From assembly GCA_965368815.1 (NCBI GenBank), contig CBDUOH010000031.1:1-22728 (forward strand): DNA of 22,728 nucleotides, read 5' to 3'. Under the pieces are notes generated by a model. That model saw only the letters and a list, made by a program, of their open reading frames with translations. It was not told the DNA's origin and did not search any database. Position numbers and translations under genes: made by a program. The DNA comes from UBA5794 sp965368815 (GTDB lineage: Bacteria; Actinomycetota; Acidimicrobiia; Spongiisociales; UBA5794). This document shows, piece after piece, positions 1 through 7,022 of the stretch (positions within the stretch are counted from its first letter, which is position 1; every line of letters starts with the position of its first letter).

Positions 1-951
1 CATGTTGATATGCCGGGGCATGCTGATTATGTGAAGAACATGATTACGGGTGCTGCTCAGGTTGATGGTGCGATTTTGGTGGTGTCTGCTGCTGATGGTC
101 CGATGCCTCAGACTCGTGAGCATGTGTTGTTGGCGTTGCAGGTTGGTGTGCCGGCGATTGTTGTGTTTATGAATAAGACGGATCAGGTTGATGATGATGA
201 GTTGTTGGATCTGGTTGAGTTGGAGGTCAGGGATCTGCTGAATGAGTATGAGTTCCCTGGTGATGATGTTCCGGTTGTTCGTGGGTCTGCTTTGAAGGCT
301 TTGGAGGGTGACGAGGCTGCTGTTGCTCAGATTTTGGAGTTGATGGAGCAGGTTGATTCGTATATCGAGGAACCGGTTCGTGAGACTGATAAGCCGTTTG
401 CGATGCCGATTGAGGATGTGTTTTCGATTACGGGTCGTGGGACGGTTGTGACTGGTCGTATTGAGCAGGGTGTGCTCAAGGTTGGTGATCAGGTTGAGAT
501 CATTGGTTTGCGTGATATGCAGTCGACGACGGTGACGGGTATTGAGATGTTCCGCAAGCTTTTGGATGAGGGTCGTGCGGGTGACAATGTTGGTTTGTTG
601 TTGCGTGGTATTGGGAAGGATGATGTGGAGCGTGGTCAGGTGATCGCGGCTCCGGGTTCGATTACTCCTCATACGGTGTTTGAGGCCAATGTTTACATTT
701 TGACCAAGGATGAGGGTGGGCGTCATAACCCGTTCTTTGATGGGTATCGGCCGCAGTTCTATTTCCGTACGACGGATGTGACGGGTGCTGTGAAGTTGCC
801 TGATGGGACTGAGATGGTGATGCCTGGTGATAACACGGCGATGACGGTGACGTTGGGGAAGCCGATTGCTATGGATGAGGGTTTGCGGTTTGCTATCCGT
901 GAGGGTGGCCGCACGGTTGGTGCTGGCCGTGTTGTCAAGATCATTGAGTAG
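1..951 (+). CDS. tuf: Elongation factor Tu, 3' part (5' end outside window)
   Basis: EF-Tu carries aminoacyl-tRNA to the ribosomal A site as a GTPase. The frame is open from base 1 and gives 316 residues; about 80 N-terminal residues, including the P-loop, lie outside. It opens with the G3 motif (DMPGH, where many EF-Tus have DCPGH or DAPGH), then G4 NKTD at fragment residues 58-61 and the G5 SAL at about 96-98, followed by beta-barrel domains 2 and 3 and the typical end VGAGRVVKIIE. Codon use is odd: only 1 of the first 60 codons ends in C, against 15 of the first 40 in the next gene, rpsJ. It lies 41 bp upstream of rpsJ, the usual str-S10 junction. The identity is certain. Confidence 0.97.
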   Translation, partial: HVDMPGHADYVKNMITGAAQVDGAILVVSAADGPMPQTREHVLLALQVGVPAIVVFMNKTDQVDDDELLDLVELEVRDLLNEYEFPGDDVPVVRGSALKALEGDEAAVAQILELMEQVDSYIEEPVRETDKPFAMPIEDVFSITGRGTVVTGRIEQGVLKVGDQVEIIGLRDMQSTTVTGIEMFRKLLDEGRAGDNVGLLLRGIGKDDVERGQVIAAPGSITPHTVFEANVYILTKDEGGRHNPFFDGYRPQFYFRTTDVTGAVKLPDGTEMVMPGDNTAMTVTLGKPIAMDEGLRFAIREGGRTVGAGRVVKIIE

Positions 952-992
952 AGCACCAAGCTCGAAACGAACGAACGAAGAGAGTTATTGAA

Positions 993-1304
993 ATGGCAAA
1001 CGAGCATCGGATCCGTATCCGCCTCAAGGCGTACGACCACACGGTCGTCGACGAGTCGGCGCGGAAAATCGCGGAGACGGTGACCCGTACCCAGGCGAAG
1101 ATCAAAGGGCCGGTTCCCCTGCCCACGAAGATCCATCGCTACACCGTCATCCGTGGACCGCACGTCGACAAGACATCGCGGGAACACTTCGAGATGCGGA
1201 TCCACAAGCGGCTCATCGACATCCTCGAACCAACACCCAAGACGGTCGATTCGCTCATGCGTCTCGACCTCCCGGCAGGCGTGGAAGTAGAGATCAAGAC
1301 ATGA
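993..1304 (+). CDS. rpsJ: 30S ribosomal protein S10
   Basis: S10 is a 30S head protein and, in some bacteria, the NusE subunit of antitermination complexes. The 103 residues match the family length, with the typical RIRLKAYDH start and the IRGPHVDKTSREHFEMR segment. The ATG follows a purine-rich stretch (gaagagag) about 9 bases upstream. It is the first gene of the S10 block. The stop overlaps the rplC start by 4 bp (ATGA), suggesting coupled translation. The 41-bp gap to tuf shows no convincing promoter, so transcription may continue from the str operon. Confidence 0.97.
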   Translation: MANEHRIRIRLKAYDHTVVDESARKIAETVTRTQAKIKGPVPLPTKIHRYTVIRGPHVDKTSREHFEMRIHKRLIDILEPTPKTVDSLMRLDLPAGVEVEIKT

Positions 1305-1939
1305 ACGCAATCATCGGAGAGAAGCTGGGTATGACCCAGATCTTCGACGACGAGCACCAAGCGGTTCCCGTGACCGCCGTCAAGGCTGGTCCGGTCGTCG
1401 TCACGCAGATCAAGCGTGTCGAGACGGACGGCTATTCGGCGATCCAGATCGCGTTCAAGGAGCTCGCCGCTGACAAGGCCGGTCGCCCAGCGACAGGGCA
1501 CTTCGCCAAGGCTGGCGTTGCGCCACATCGTCACGTCGTCGAGGTTCGGGTCGAGGACGCCGATGCATACACGCTCGGACAGGAGATCACCATCGGTGAT
1601 GTGCTCACCGCCGGCCAGAAGGCCGACGTCACGGGCATCTCGAAGGGCAAAGGATTCGCCGGCGTCATGAAGCGTCACAACTTCAAGGGTCAGGGTGCTG
1701 GCCACGGTGCCCACAAGGTCCACCGTGCTCCGGGTGCCATCGGCGCCTGCGCGACTCCTGCACGCGTGTTCAAGGGCAAGCGTATGCCGGGTCGCATGGG
1801 CGGGGATCAGGTCACGATGATGAATCTTGACGTGATCCAGGTCGATGCGGATCGCAACGTCGTGCTGCTTCGTGGTGCCATCCCGGGCCCCAAAGGGGCC
1901 ATTGTTGTCATCAGGGAGGCGGTGAAGGCCAATGGCTGA
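1301..1939 (+). CDS. rplC: 50S ribosomal protein L3
   Basis: L3 is an early-assembly 50S protein whose central loop reaches toward the peptidyl-transferase centre. The 212 residues include the start IGEKLGMTQIF, the basic loop SKGKGFAGVMKRHNFKGQ, and the core element ARVFKGKRMPGRMGG. At the loop tip, where E. coli has GQNQTPG with a PrmB-methylated Gln, this protein reads GACATPA, so the Gln is absent. It overlaps rpsJ by 4 bp and rplD by 8 bp. Confidence 0.97.
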   Translation: MNAIIGEKLGMTQIFDDEHQAVPVTAVKAGPVVVTQIKRVETDGYSAIQIAFKELAADKAGRPATGHFAKAGVAPHRHVVEVRVEDADAYTLGQEITIGDVLTAGQKADVTGISKGKGFAGVMKRHNFKGQGAGHGAHKVHRAPGAIGACATPARVFKGKRMPGRMGGDQVTMMNLDVIQVDADRNVVLLRGAIPGPKGAIVVIREAVKANG

Positions 1940-2621
1940 CACGATCACAGCCGAGCTGTTCGCTGCAGACGGAACTGCCAAGGGCACTGTCGAACTCAAT
2001 GCTGACATCTTCGGCATCGAGCCGAATACGGCGGTCATGCACCAGGTCGTGACCGCACAGCTCGCGGCCAGGCGTGCCGGTACACATTCGACCAAGACAC
2101 GTGCCGAGGTACGTGGTGGTGGTCGTAAGCCATGGGCGCAGAAGGGCCTCGGTCGTGCACGTCACGGATCGATTCGTTCTCCACAGTGGGCCGGTGGTGG
2201 TGTCGCACATGGGCCGAAGCCCCGCGACTACAGCCAGCGCACACCCAAGAAGATGCGTCGTCTCGCCCTGCGGAGCGCTTTGTCGGTCCGCGCCAGTGAG
2301 GGTCAGATCAAAGTTGTCGAATCGTTCGACGCCTGGGACACACCCAGGACGAAGAACGCGACATCGTTGCTGGCCGCCATGGGTGCCACAGGCAAGGTGC
2401 TCCTCATCGCCGAGGACCACGAAAGAACAGCCATCAAGTCGTTCCGCAACATCGATGGTGTCATCGCTCACAACCTTGGGCAGGCAAACACATACGACGT
2501 CTTGTGGGCAGACACGATCATCATGAGTCAGGGAACACTTGAGCTCGGGCAGGGTGCACCACGGGGAACCGAGGAGCACGCGGCCGGTGTCAAGGGCTCT
2601 CGAGAGGATGATGCAGCATGA
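1932..2621 (+). CDS. rplD: 50S ribosomal protein L4
   Basis: L4 binds domain I of 23S rRNA and lines the exit tunnel with its extended loop; in E. coli it also represses the S10 operon. The 229 residues carry the tunnel-loop signature GGGRKPWAQKGLGRARHG at about residues 61-78 and the following SIRSPQWAGGG. The C-terminal 20 residues (rich in G, E and A) go beyond the conserved fold. The start lies within rplC (8-bp overlap), and the stop overlaps rplW by 4 bp. Confidence 0.96.
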   Translation: MADTITAELFAADGTAKGTVELNADIFGIEPNTAVMHQVVTAQLAARRAGTHSTKTRAEVRGGGRKPWAQKGLGRARHGSIRSPQWAGGGVAHGPKPRDYSQRTPKKMRRLALRSALSVRASEGQIKVVESFDAWDTPRTKNATSLLAAMGATGKVLLIAEDHERTAIKSFRNIDGVIAHNLGQANTYDVLWADTIIMSQGTLELGQGAPRGTEEHAAGVKGSREDDAA

Positions 2622-2905
2622 AGAATCCACGCGACATCATCTTCCAACCGGTTGTCTCGGAGAAGTCGTACGACCTCGTCTCGGACAACAACAGTTACAC
2701 ATTCATCGTCGATCGTCGGTCGAACAAGACCGAGATCAAGCAAGCGATCCAGCAGATCTTCGACGTCAAGGTCGTATCGGTCAACACGATGAACCGTCAG
2801 GGCAAGAAGAAGCGCACCGGCTGGACGATCGGAAAGCGCAAGGACACGAAACGCGCTGTCGTCACACTCGCCGATGGCGACTCAATCGACGTGTTCGAGG
2901 TATAG
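2618..2905 (+). CDS. rplW: 50S ribosomal protein L23
   Basis: L23 sits at the tunnel exit and docks trigger factor, SRP and the Sec translocon. The 95-residue length is normal. The start (RDIIFQPVVSEKS) and the motif NKTEIKQAIQQIFDVKV are typical, followed by the basic loop NRQGKKKRTGWTIGKRKDTKRA. The ATG overlaps the rplD stop by 4 bp, and rplB starts 3 bp after the stop. Confidence 0.97.
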   Translation: MKNPRDIIFQPVVSEKSYDLVSDNNSYTFIVDRRSNKTEIKQAIQQIFDVKVVSVNTMNRQGKKKRTGWTIGKRKDTKRAVVTLADGDSIDVFEV

Positions 2906-2908
2906 ATC

Positions 2909-3742
2909 ATGGGCGTCAAGAAACTCAAACCAACATCACCGGGGCGTCGATTCCAGACGGTCTCCGACTTCGACTCGATCACGAAGTCGACACCGGAGAA
3001 GAGCCTGCTCGCTCCCAAGACACGGTCGTCGGGTCGCAACTCGTACGGTCGTATCACGTCGCGCCACCGTGGTGGCGGACACAAGCGGCGCTACCGCATC
3101 ATCGATTTCCGTCGGAACAAGGATGGTGTCCCCGCCAAGGTGGCCTCCATCGAATACGACCCGAACCGCAACGCCCGCATTGCACTCCTGCACTACGTCG
3201 ATGGCGAAAAGCGATACATCCTTGCACCGGTCGGTATCGCCGTCGGTGACCTGCTCGAATCTGGATCGGGTGCCGAGATCCGTCCTGGGAACGCCCTGCC
3301 GTTGCGCAACATCCCGACGGGTACGGTCGTCCACGGGGTCGAGCTTCGCCCTGGCGGTGGAGCCAAGATGGGGCGTTCGGCCGGTACCGCAGTCCAGCTC
3401 ATGTCGAAGGAGAACAACGTTGCTCTGCTTCGGCTGCCTTCGGGCGAGATGCGACAGGTCGAACTCGACTGCCGGGCAACCGTCGGTCAGGTCGGAAACA
3501 CGGAGGCCGAGCTGATCAAGATCGGCAAGGCCGGCCGCAATCGATGGAAGGGCAAGCGCCCGCAATCGCGTGGTGTTGCCATGAACCCGGTCGACCACCC
3601 ACTCGGTGGTGGCGAGGGCCGTAGCTCAGGTGGTCGTCACCCGGTGAGCCCGTGGGGCAAGTCGGAGGGCAAGACCCGCAAGAAGAACAAGGCGAGCGAC
3701 AAGTACATCGTGCGCCGCCGTGCCAAGAAGGGTAAGAGGTAA
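2909..3742 (+). CDS. rplB: 50S ribosomal protein L2
   Basis: L2 is a core 50S protein needed for subunit joining and peptidyl-transferase activity. The 277 residues are of family length. Conserved parts include KPTSPGRRF near the start, RHRGGGHKRRYRIIDF at about residues 52-67, and the C-terminal MNPVDHPLGGGEGR segment holding the conserved VDH histidine; the following His found in E. coli (DHPHGG) is Leu here. The very basic tail ends in RRRAKKGKR. It starts 3 bp after rplW, and rpsS follows after 3 bp. Confidence 0.98.
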   Translation: MGVKKLKPTSPGRRFQTVSDFDSITKSTPEKSLLAPKTRSSGRNSYGRITSRHRGGGHKRRYRIIDFRRNKDGVPAKVASIEYDPNRNARIALLHYVDGEKRYILAPVGIAVGDLLESGSGAEIRPGNALPLRNIPTGTVVHGVELRPGGGAKMGRSAGTAVQLMSKENNVALLRLPSGEMRQVELDCRATVGQVGNTEAELIKIGKAGRNRWKGKRPQSRGVAMNPVDHPLGGGEGRSSGGRHPVSPWGKSEGKTRKKNKASDKYIVRRRAKKGKR

Positions 3743-3745
3743 GCC

Positions 3746-4024
3746 ATGGCGAGAAGCCTGAAAAAGGGGCCGTTCGTCGACGAGCACCTCTTGGTGAAGA
3801 TCGAGAAGGCGAACTCCGGTAGCGACAAGCGAGTCATCCGGACGTGGAGCCGACGCTCGACGATCATCCCGGAGATGGTCGGTCACACCATTGCGGTGCA
3901 CGACGGTCGCAAGCATGTCCCTGTATACATCTCGGAATCAATGGTGGGGCACAAGCTCGGGGAGTTCGCCCCGACGCGGACGTTCCGCGGCCACATGATC
4001 GATGCAGCAGCGAGGAAACGATGA
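3746..4024 (+). CDS. rpsS: 30S ribosomal protein S19
   Basis: S19 lies in the 30S head next to S13 and contacts the A-site tRNA side of the decoding region. The 92 residues have the canonical start ARSLKKGPFVDEHLL and the conserved HNGR-type region, here IAVHDGRKHVPVYISESMVGHKLGEF (positions about 48-73), followed by FAPTRTFRGH. It starts 3 bp after rplB and overlaps rplV by 4 bp. Confidence 0.98.
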   Translation: MARSLKKGPFVDEHLLVKIEKANSGSDKRVIRTWSRRSTIIPEMVGHTIAVHDGRKHVPVYISESMVGHKLGEFAPTRTFRGHMIDAAARKR

Positions 4025-4386
4025 ACGCCCGCGCGCAAGCAAAATACGTGCGTCAGTCGCCATACAAGGTGCGTCGCGTGCTTGATCTCGTCCGGGGCCT
4101 TCCCGTCGACGAGGCGCAAGCGGTGCTGCAGTTCACGAACCGCAAGGCCGCAACCACCATCAAGAAGGTTCTTGATTCAGCGGTGGCAAACGCCGAGCAC
4201 AATTTCGCACTCGACGCCGACGAGCTCTTCGTCGCACAGGCATACGCAGACGAGGGCCCGACGCTCAAGCGTTGGCGTCCCCGTGCGCGTGGCCGTGCAA
4301 CGCAGATCCTCAAGCGCACGAGCCATATCACGATTGTTGTCGCAGACGACCAGGCCGATGTCATCGGCCGGGAGGAGGATGCCTGA
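4021..4386 (+). CDS. rplV: 50S ribosomal protein L22
   Basis: L22 lines the exit tunnel with L4; its hairpin is a classic site of macrolide-resistance mutations. The 121 residues begin NARAQAKYVRQSPYKVRRVLD and contain the beta-hairpin segment EGPTLKRWRPRARGRATQI typical of the family. The reading frame stays open upstream of 4021, but the family start and the 4-bp ATGA overlap with rpsS fix the ATG here. The stop overlaps the rpsC start by one base. Confidence 0.96.
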   Translation: MNARAQAKYVRQSPYKVRRVLDLVRGLPVDEAQAVLQFTNRKAATTIKKVLDSAVANAEHNFALDADELFVAQAYADEGPTLKRWRPRARGRATQILKRTSHITIVVADDQADVIGREEDA

Positions 4387-5465
4387 TGGGGCAGAAAAGC
4401 CATCCATACGGTCTGCGTCTTGGAATTGTCACTGACTGGACGGCGCGCTGGTACAGCGACAAGGAATACGCCTCCAACGTGGCAGAAGATCACCGTCTCC
4501 GGACCTTCCTCAACACCGAGCTCACTCGTGGAGCCATCTCGCGCATCGATATCGAGCGCATCGGTGACAAGAAGGTCCAGGTCGATGTCCACACCGGTCG
4601 CCCCGGTGTCGTCATCGGACGTGGAGGATCCGAGGCGGAGCGCATGCGTGCCGGTCTCGAGAAGATCTCAGGACGCAGAGTCAAATTCAATGTCATCGAG
4701 GTGCACAACCCCGAGCTTGACGCAACGTTGCTTGCCCGCAGCGTCGCTGATCAGCTCGAAGGTCGTGTCTCATTCCGCCGCGCCATGAAGCGCACCGTAT
4801 CGACCGCCCTCAAGGCAGGCGCCGAAGGCGTCCGTGTGCAGGCATCCGGTCGACTCGGTGGTGCAGACATGGGTCGCCGCGAGTGGTATCTCGAGGGACG
4901 AGTGCCGCTGCACACGCTCCGTGCCGACATCGACTACGGCGAGGCGACAGCTTCGACGACGGTCGGTGCCATCGGCGTCAAGGTGTGGGTGTACAAGGGC
5001 GACATCATGAAGCGCACGAGTGGCCGCACCTCCGCCGAAGCCCGTTTGGCTGCCGGAGGAGCGCAGGACACCGGTCACCGCAAGTCGGTCAAGTCACGCG
5101 CCGAAGCCGCAGCTGGTGGCAAGGAGAAGCGGATCATCGAGGCTGGGGGCGGCAAGCGTGTCGTCGAAGCCGGTGGTGGCAAGCGCGGGAGCCGTCTCAT
5201 CGAGGCCGGTGGTGGCAAGAAGGTCACTGCAGCCGAGGCCGAGGTCGAGCTCGAGGAAGCGCGTGCAGCCGTGTCGGGTGATGCGGCGATCGAGGACGCA
5301 ACAGCTCCGGCTGTCGCTGAGGAAGTTGTTGGAGAGACCGCCGCCGTGAGCACCGACGAGGTTGCCACGGAAGCCGCCGAGGAAGTGGCGAGCACTTCCG
5401 AAGTCGAGGAGGCGTCTGACGCTTCCCAAGTGGCTGCTCCGGATACGTCTGACGAGGAGGAGTAG
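4386..5465 (+). CDS. rpsC: 30S ribosomal protein S3 with long C-terminal extension
   Basis: S3 forms part of the mRNA entry channel and its helicase activity with S4 and S5. The start MGQKSHPYGLRLGI is canonical, although the frame is open upstream. The core, with the KH GxxG loop at about residues 78-81, ends near WVYKGDIM (208). Residues 209-359 are an extension of about 150 residues: a basic part holding three near-repeats of the form (I/V/L)(I/V)EAGGGK(R/K) at 250-258, 259-267 and 271-279, then an Ala/Glu/Asp/Ser-rich acidic tail ending SDEEE. E. coli S3 has 233 residues, and even extended actinobacterial ones are usually shorter than these 359. The tail has no break in frame and rplP follows 3 bp later, so it looks genuine. 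Confidence 0.96.
   Translation: MGQKSHPYGLRLGIVTDWTARWYSDKEYASNVAEDHRLRTFLNTELTRGAISRIDIERIGDKKVQVDVHTGRPGVVIGRGGSEAERMRAGLEKISGRRVKFNVIEVHNPELDATLLARSVADQLEGRVSFRRAMKRTVSTALKAGAEGVRVQASGRLGGADMGRREWYLEGRVPLHTLRADIDYGEATASTTVGAIGVKVWVYKGDIMKRTSGRTSAEARLAAGGAQDTGHRKSVKSRAEAAAGGKEKRIIEAGGGKRVVEAGGGKRGSRLIEAGGGKKVTAAEAEVELEEARAAVSGDAAIEDATAPAVAEEVVGETAAVSTDEVATEAAEEVASTSEVEEASDASQVAAPDTSDEEE
5133..5222 (+). repeat. Three EAGGGK repeats within rpsC
   Basis: Three 27-base coding units at 5133-5159, 5160-5186 and 5196-5222 encode IIEAGGGKR, VVEAGGGKR and LIEAGGGKK; a degenerate forerunner (AAAGGKE) lies just upstream. The first two are adjacent and the third is offset by a 9-base insert (GSR). They belong to the basic linker of the S3 extension. 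The DNA copies have diverged at synonymous positions, so the duplication is not very recent. Confidence 0.75.
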
Positions 5466-5468
5466 CCC

Positions 5469-5882
5469 ATGTTGATGCCAAAGCGCACAAAGTATCGCAA
5501 GGTCCAGACGGGCCGGATGAAGGGCAAGGCAAAGGGCGGCACAAGGGTGTCATTCGGCGACTACGGTCTCCAGGCCCAGGAACGTGGATGGATCACCTCC
5601 CGTCAGATCGAAGCGGCTCGTATCGCGATGACCCGCAAGATCAAGCGTGGCGGGAAGGTCTGGATCACCATCTTCCCGGACAAGCCGATCACCGAGAAGC
5701 CGGCTGAGACACGGATGGGTTCAGGCAAGGGAAATCCCGAGTACTGGGTTGCCGTCGTCAAGCCGGGTCGTGTGATGTTTGAAATGTCGGGCGTCGATGA
5801 GGACCTTGCCCAAGAGGCCATGCGTCTTGCGGCTCACAAGCTCCCCGTCAAGTCCAAGTTCGTGAGGCGGGAGGACGTATGA
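5469..5882 (+). CDS. rplP: 50S ribosomal protein L16
   Basis: L16 sits near the A site and central protuberance of the 50S and helps place A-site tRNA. The 137 residues start MLMPKRTKYRK, as in the family, and contain the conserved GRMKGKAKGG, FGDYGLQA, RKIKRGGKVWI and GSGKGNPEYWVAVVKPGR segments. The start at 5469 lies 3 bp after rpsC; a second ATG two codons later is possible. The stop overlaps rpmC by 4 bp. Confidence 0.97.
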   Translation: MLMPKRTKYRKVQTGRMKGKAKGGTRVSFGDYGLQAQERGWITSRQIEAARIAMTRKIKRGGKVWITIFPDKPITEKPAETRMGSGKGNPEYWVAVVKPGRVMFEMSGVDEDLAQEAMRLAAHKLPVKSKFVRREDV

Positions 5883-6097
5883 ACGCCCTGGAACTTCGCA
5901 AGCTGAATTACCGAGAACTCGAACAGAAGTTGGACGAGGCGAAAGAAGAGCTGTTCAATCTGCGCTTCCAACTCGTCACGAACCAGCTTGACAACACTGC
6001 GCGCCTCAAAGAGGTGAAGCACGACGTTGCCCGCATCGCCACCGTGATGCGTGAGCAGGAGATCGAAGCTTGGCAGTCACAGCAGGAGGAGGCGTAG
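5879..6097 (+). CDS. rpmC: 50S ribosomal protein L29
   Basis: L29 is a small coiled-coil protein at the tunnel exit beside L23, part of the trigger factor and SRP docking area. The 72 residues have the pattern LRKLNYRELEQKLDEAKEELFNLRFQ followed by the conserved ARLKEVKHDVARI. The ATGA overlap with rplP fixes the start. Its TAG is followed directly by the rpsQ ATG with no spacer. Confidence 0.95.
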   Translation: MNALELRKLNYRELEQKLDEAKEELFNLRFQLVTNQLDNTARLKEVKHDVARIATVMREQEIEAWQSQQEEA

Positions 6098-6352
6098 ATG
6101 GAACGCGCACGCCGCAAGGTACGCGTCGGAATCGTCGTTTCCGACCAGCGGGACAAGACGGTCACAGTCGAGGTGCGGGACGCAAAGCGCCACGCCCGGT
6201 ACGGCAAGACGATTCCTGTTCGCAAGAAGTACCACGCGCATGACGAATTGAACGATGCCCACATCGGAGACACCGTCCGCATCATCGAGACCCGACCCTT
6301 GTCGAAGTCGAAGAGGTGGCGGGTTGCCGAAGTCGTGGAGCGTGCTCGATGA
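6098..6352 (+). CDS. rpsQ: 30S ribosomal protein S17
   Basis: S17 is an OB-fold primary binder of the 16S 5' domain. The 84 residues contain the family pattern RKVRVGIVVSDQRDKTVTVEV, a basic loop KYHAHDELN, and IGDTVRIIETRPLSKSKRWRV. It begins on the base after the rpmC stop, with an AGGAGG-type Shine-Dalgarno inside the last rpmC codons. The stop overlaps the rplN start by 4 bp. Confidence 0.97.
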   Translation: MERARRKVRVGIVVSDQRDKTVTVEVRDAKRHARYGKTIPVRKKYHAHDELNDAHIGDTVRIIETRPLSKSKRWRVAEVVERAR

Positions 6353-6717
6353 TTCAGCAAGAGACGCGACTCAAGGTCGCAGACAACTCGGGAGCGCGCG
6401 AGGTGCTGTGCATCCGCGTGCTCGGCGGGTCCGGTCGGCGCTACGCGTCGGTCGGTGACGTCATCGTCGCCACCGTCAAGGAAGCGATTCCCGGCGGAAC
6501 CGTCAAGAAGGGCGAGGTCGTCAAGGCTGTCGTCGTGCGGACCCGCAAGGAGAACCGTCGGCCCGATGGGTCGTACATCCGCTTCGACGAGAACGCGTGT
6601 GTGATCATCAACGATCAGCAGCAGCCACGCGGCACCCGAATCTTCGGTCCCGTCGGCCGTGAACTCCGAGACAAGAAGTTCATGCGGATTGTTTCACTAG
6701 CTCCGGAGGTGTTGTGA
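6349..6717 (+). CDS. rplN: 50S ribosomal protein L14
   Basis: L14 contributes to intersubunit bridges and is the docking site of the silencing factor RsfS. The 122 residues are exactly the usual length. The start MIQQETRLKVADNSGAREVLCI and the end GRELRDKKFMRIVSLAPEVL are canonical. The frame extends upstream, but the ATGA overlap with rpsQ and the family N-terminus fix the start. It marks the S10-to-spc transition, which here has no gap or visible promoter. Confidence 0.97.
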   Translation: MIQQETRLKVADNSGAREVLCIRVLGGSGRRYASVGDVIVATVKEAIPGGTVKKGEVVKAVVVRTRKENRRPDGSYIRFDENACVIINDQQQPRGTRIFGPVGRELRDKKFMRIVSLAPEVL

Positions 6718-7022
6718 TGAAGCTCCGTAGTGGAGACACCGTGATGGTGATCGCAGGTAAGGACGCAGGCACCGAATCAAAGATTGCCAAGGTGTTCCCG
6801 GACAAGAACCGGATCATCGTCGAAGGCGTCGCGACAGCCAAGCGTCATCAGCGTGCGACCGGCGAGGTCAACACTGGTGGGATCATCGACAAGGACATGC
6901 CGATCGACGCGTCGAACGTGATGATCGTCTGTCCCGAGTGTGGACCGACCAAGATCGGGGCACGTTTCGACGACGACGGCAACAAGTACCGCGTGTGTCG
7001 CAAATGTGGAGGTGACCTCTAA
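6717..7022 (+). CDS. rplX: 50S ribosomal protein L24
   Basis: L24 is an assembly-initiating 50S protein near the tunnel exit. The 101 residues have a KOW segment (LRSGDTVMVIAGKDAG) and the conserved VEGVATAKRHQRAT. The C-terminus holds two CxxC pairs (CPEC and CRKC) that could form a zinc ribbon, as in many non-enterobacterial L24 proteins. The ATG at 6717 has GGAGG about 8 bases upstream; a GTG one codon earlier (6714) is an alternative. The stop overlaps the rplE start by one base. Confidence 0.95.
   Translation: MKLRSGDTVMVIAGKDAGTESKIAKVFPDKNRIIVEGVATAKRHQRATGEVNTGGIIDKDMPIDASNVMIVCPECGPTKIGARFDDDGNKYRVCRKCGGDL
7008..7020 (+). promoter_or_regulatory. Shine-Dalgarno hairpin before rplE
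   Basis: The GGAGG at 7008-7012, at suitable distance before the rplE ATG (7022), can pair with CCTCT at 7016-7020 (four Watson-Crick pairs and one G-U) around a TGA triloop. It lies in the last rplX codons. If it forms, free ribosomes could not easily start at rplE, and rplX translation would open it. Formation in the cell is inference. Confidence 0.4.

Noticed and set aside
952..992. GAACGAACGAA repeat and a 4-bp hairpin between tuf and rpsJ as a promoter or operator
   Set aside because: Too short, with no -10 or -35 pair; co-transcription from tuf is simpler.
1139..2095. 318-codon minus-strand frame opposite rpsJ, rplC and rplD
   Set aside because: It is antisense to clear ribosomal genes, has no family resemblance, and arises from the G/C-ending codon bias.
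2539..3249. 236-codon plus-strand frame across rplW and rplB
   Set aside because: It runs in another frame through two certain genes, with Arg/His-rich shadow composition.
5010..5465. rpsC extension as a fused separate gene or frameshift
   Set aside because: The frame is continuous, codon use is uniform, and the low-complexity tail has no independent domain.
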